From an uncultured Coriobacteriales bacterium (GTDB taxonomy: Bacteria > Actinomycetota > Coriobacteriia > Coriobacteriales > UMGS124): a stretch of 5,067 nt of DNA. This document shows positions 1-5,067 of the stretch, in pieces. Location: positions 1 through 5,067 of the forward strand of contig CAKUKJ010000212.1 in the NCBI GenBank assembly GCA_934662525.1, written 5' to 3'. Below the pieces are notes generated by a model, which saw only the letters and a program-made list of their open reading frames with translations, ran no database searches and was not told the DNA's origin. The position numbers and the translations under genes were made by a program. Positions within the stretch are counted from its first letter, which is position 1. The number at the start of each line of letters is the position of its first letter.

Positions 1-203
1 CACCGGAACAGCCACCGCCACCCCGTCACCGGCCCACTCGCCCAGCCGGGAGCGCCGCGCGGGAATGTCTCCGGCCGCACCGCCCGTCTCCAGCTCGGGC
101 CATCCCGGGTCGCGCGCCTCTCCCTCCGGCTCCTGGGCCCCCGCCACCCCCGCGCCGAGGCCGGCCTTGACCAGCCCCCCGCGGCTGCGCCGACGCCGAT
201 CCG
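1..203. other. Very GC-rich left-end segment of uncertain coding status
   Basis: By hand count, positions 1-200 contain 40 A/T bases (80% GC), against 35% A/T in 241-300. No recognisable product is encoded. The Ig-like reading frame of the next gene is closed here by TGA at 168-170. The minus-strand frame with codon boundaries at 1-3 is open from 246 to the left edge. It reads as an Ala/Gly/Glu/Val-rich sequence (for example GDIPARRSRLGEWAGDGVAV) that looks like an ordinary high-GC actinobacterial protein. In that frame about 34% of second codon positions are A/T, against about 10-15% at the other two, which is a coding-like pattern. The complementary plus frame shows the same pattern but yields an Arg/Pro/His/Leu-rich product typical of an antisense shadow. 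No start codon with a ribosome binding site is visible, and other plus frames are also open because stops are rare at this GC. It may be a fragment of a different gene joined here by recombination or by assembly. Confidence 0.4.
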
Positions 204-1628
204 GTGATGATCGTCCACGTGCGCGCCATGCGGCTCCCCGGCGACGTCACGCTGACTGGCACCGTGGAAGGAACGGACCTTACGGCCTCGATCGCCGTGA
301 CCGTCGTCCAGCCCGGCGTTCAGGGCATCGGCGAGCTCGACGATGTGACGACGCGCGCCGGCGTGGCTCCGAAACTGCCCGAAACCGCAGAAGTCACCTG
401 GGAAGACGGAAGCGTCACCCAGGAGGCCATAGACTGGGACGAGATCGACCCGCGCAACTATGCGCAGGCAGGCAGCCTCACCGCGACGGGCGTCATCCCA
501 ACCGCCGACAACGCCCAGGTCAGTGTGCAGGTAACCGTAACGGCAGCCCCGACCATTGCCAGAGTCTCCCCCGTCGGTGACATCACGACCCCGTCCGGCA
601 CGGCGCCTTCGCTTCCCAGCCAGGCCGAAGTGACATGGTCGGACGGCACCACCGGCACGGGTACCATCGAATGGGACACGGTGAGCGAGGCCTCCTACAA
701 GGCACGCGAGGGCGGTGAGTTCCCCGTGCATGGCACGTTGACCGCCACGATTGGCACGGGCGACGAGGCAACAACCGACACGGTCGACGTAAGCACGACC
801 GTCACCGTGACTCCCGCCAGCGCGACGAGCGTCGAGCAGCCCTCCGACGTGACAACGCGCACAAAGACCGCCCCGACGTTGCCTGCGACCGCACGCGTCA
901 CCTGGAGCAACGGCGACGTCACCGACGAGGCAGTGACGTGGGAAGCGGTTGACGCCGGCTTGTACGCCAAAGCGGGTACCTTCACTGCGAAAGGCGCTGT
1001 CGGCGCCACGGGGCAGAGCGTGACCTGCACGGTGACCGTCGAGGGCCCCACGGCCGTCTCCGCCAAGGCGGCAGACGTCACCACCGTCGCCGGAATCGCC
1101 CCCCAACTGCCGGAATCTGTGGATGTCACCTGGGACGATGGTACCGTGACGCAGGAAGCCGTGGTATGGGACACCGTGCCGCACGACTCCTATGCACAGG
1201 CAGGGTCGTTCGATGTGTCCGGCACCATCCCGAGCGCCGCGAACGTTCAGGCGCGCGCCCATGTGAGCGTCACGGCGGCCTCTGCCGTGCGTGCGGTCGT
1301 TGAGAACAGCGTCGTGACCACTGCGGCTGGCAAGGCGCCCACACTGCCCGCCACGGCAAAGGTGACATGGAGCAACGGCAACGTCACCGAAGTGACCGTG
1401 ACGTGGAACGCCGTGGATGCCTCTCGGTATGCCCAGGCAGGCACGTTCGACGTGCAGGGCACCGTGGCAGGTCTGACCGTAACCGCCCATGTGAACGTAA
1501 CGGCGCCAGAGGTCGTCAAGACCGCCGACACCTCGCCGAGCCCCGTGCTGCTCGCCATGCTCGCCTCCGGCGGCCTCCTCGCCGCCCTCGCCGGCCTTAT
1601 CCTGCGTTTGCAGGCAAAGCGCAGGTAG
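204..1628 (+). CDS. Surface protein with tandem bacterial Ig-like (Big_4-type) repeats and C-terminal membrane anchor, 5'-truncated
   Basis: The 474-residue product is almost entirely tandem immunoglobulin-like repeats of the bacterial group 4 kind. The recurring core is VTT-x-AG-x-AP-x-LP, then VTW-x-(D/N)G-x-VT, W-(D/E/N)-x-(V/I), (Y)AQAG-(T/S)F and a closing VTVT strand. Residues 12-36 are only the C-terminal end of a repeat. Complete repeats follow at about 37-114, 115-204, 205-280, 281-357 and 358-434. Residues 437-442 read VVKTAD, then a hydrophobic stretch at about 447-466 and a basic tail ending AKRR, so the C-terminus is a membrane or degenerate sortase-type anchor. Such repeats usually form extracellular stalks that present an adhesive or enzymatic head. 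No head domain, signal peptide or Shine-Dalgarno is present. The first codons, GTG at 204 and ATG at 207, are simply the first possible starts after TGA 168-170. The gene is therefore probably the 3' part of a longer one whose 5' part is missing or disrupted. It converges with the kinase gene and ends in a strong terminator. Ligand unknown. The C-terminal end is firm and the start is not. Confidence 0.75.
   Translation: MMIVHVRAMRLPGDVTLTGTVEGTDLTASIAVTVVQPGVQGIGELDDVTTRAGVAPKLPETAEVTWEDGSVTQEAIDWDEIDPRNYAQAGSLTATGVIPTADNAQVSVQVTVTAAPTIARVSPVGDITTPSGTAPSLPSQAEVTWSDGTTGTGTIEWDTVSEASYKAREGGEFPVHGTLTATIGTGDEATTDTVDVSTTVTVTPASATSVEQPSDVTTRTKTAPTLPATARVTWSNGDVTDEAVTWEAVDAGLYAKAGTFTAKGAVGATGQSVTCTVTVEGPTAVSAKAADVTTVAGIAPQLPESVDVTWDDGTVTQEAVVWDTVPHDSYAQAGSFDVSGTIPSAANVQARAHVSVTAASAVRAVVENSVVTTAAGKAPTLPATAKVTWSNGNVTEVTVTWNAVDASRYAQAGTFDVQGTVAGLTVTAHVNVTAPEVVKTADTSPSPVLLAMLASGGLLAALAGLILRLQAKRR
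237..1505 (+). repeat. Array of five and a partial Ig-like repeats within the surface protein gene
   Basis: The repeat units lie at about 237-311 (C-terminal end only), 312-545, 546-815, 816-1043, 1044-1274 and 1275-1505. Four complete units are 76-78 residues long. The second is about 90 because of extra residues around the (E/G)GEF and GTGDEATTD stretch. The units have diverged, so this is a protein-level repeat more than a DNA repeat, but short near-identities remain: GGAGCAACGGC(G/A)ACGTCACCGA occurs in units 3 and 5. Units 1 and 4 share VTQEA-x-x-WD and YAQAGS. Units 3 and 5 share AP-TLPATA-(R/K)-VTWSNG and AVDA. Confidence 0.8.
1512..1625 (+). other. C-terminal anchor: KTAD motif, hydrophobic segment, basic tail
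   Basis: Residues 437-474 of the surface protein follow the layout of a Gram-positive cell-wall sorting signal: a short motif (VVKTAD), about 20 hydrophobic residues rich in Leu/Ala/Gly, then a positively charged end (RLQAKRR). The motif departs from LPxTG: the Leu-Pro pair is absent and the Gly after Thr is Ala, leaving only K-T-x-D. It may be recognised by a lineage-specific sortase or may act purely as a membrane anchor. No sortase gene lies in the window. Confidence 0.55.
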
Positions 1629-1655
1629 AGAAACGCAAGCAACGCAGGATTGCTC

Positions 1656-1694
1656 ACGCCCGGACGTCTCATCCCGAGACGCCCGGGCGTTTTG
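1656..1694 (+). terminator. Rho-independent terminator of the Ig-repeat gene
   Basis: The arms 1656-1670 and 1676-1690 pair over 15 positions with one A-C mismatch (14 base pairs, mostly G/C) around the five-base loop ATCCC. The stem runs straight into TTTT (1690-1693) followed by GCTT. It begins 28 bases after the TAG of the surface protein gene. Read on the minus strand the same hairpin lies 52-86 bases beyond the kinase stop codon but is followed by GAGCAATCC, which lacks a T tract. It should therefore act mainly on the plus strand and may act weakly on the kinase transcript. Confidence 0.85.
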
Positions 1695-1741
1695 CTTCGC
1701 AGAATCCTTTCAACAGCCAGATTGCCCAAGCTCGCCGAGCG

Positions 1742-5067
<3,326 letters not shown>

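Noticed and set aside
65..580. Plus-strand frame starting in the GC-rich left end
   Set aside because: From about 210 onward it is an out-of-frame reading of the Ig-like gene, rich in Arg. Its first part is Pro/Ser/Ala-rich low-complexity sequence with no ribosome binding site.
695..1174. Minus-strand open frame opposite the Ig-like repeats
   Set aside because: It mirrors the repeat periodicity of the plus-strand gene and has no independent motif. The plus frame carries the clear Ig-like repeats.
237..1505. Possible CRISPR or DNA satellite array
   Set aside because: The periodicity of about 230 bases comes from diverged protein repeats. There are no short identical repeats with unique spacers.
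1247..1729. Minus-strand open frame crossing the intergenic terminator
   Set aside because: It would run through the hairpin at 1656-1690 and then antisense to the repeats. There is no recognisable product.

Overview
The window holds two convergent genes and looks like a piece of a high-GC, probably actinobacterial genome. Both the repeat protein (bacterial Ig-like group 4 repeats with a KTxD-type C-terminal anchor) and the very large Cache/PAS/GGDEF/GAF hybrid histidine kinase resemble proteins I associate with gut Coriobacteriia (Eggerthella/Slackia/Gordonibacter relatives). That placement is inferred from style and from a local GC of about 65%, and no marker gene supports it.

Layout, left to right. 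Positions 1 to about 200 are compositionally foreign: about 80% GC by hand count, against about 65% just after, with no recognisable product. From about 204 to 1628 (+) runs a surface protein that starts inside an Ig-like repeat. It has the tail of one repeat, five complete Big_4-type repeats, a hydrophobic segment and a basic tail, but no signal peptide and no ribosome binding site. The 113-base gap 1629-1741 contains a strong intrinsic terminator (1656-1694) serving this gene. From 1742 to the right edge (-) runs a hybrid sensor histidine kinase of more than 1100 residues. Its order is Cache (partial), transmembrane helix, HAMP-like linker, PAS, degenerate GGDEF, GAF, HisKA, HATPase_c and receiver. 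Its frame is still open at the right edge, so the true N-terminus lies outside.

The two genes converge, so they are not an operon, and nothing in the sequence ties their functions together. The first looks like a surface or adhesive stalk protein and the second like a membrane sensor of extracellular ligands. The most interesting points are the abrupt composition and reading-frame break at the left end (assembly chimera or real recombination) and the degenerate GGDEF domain inside the kinase. I see no CRISPR array, tRNA, rRNA, insertion sequence or clearly new system.
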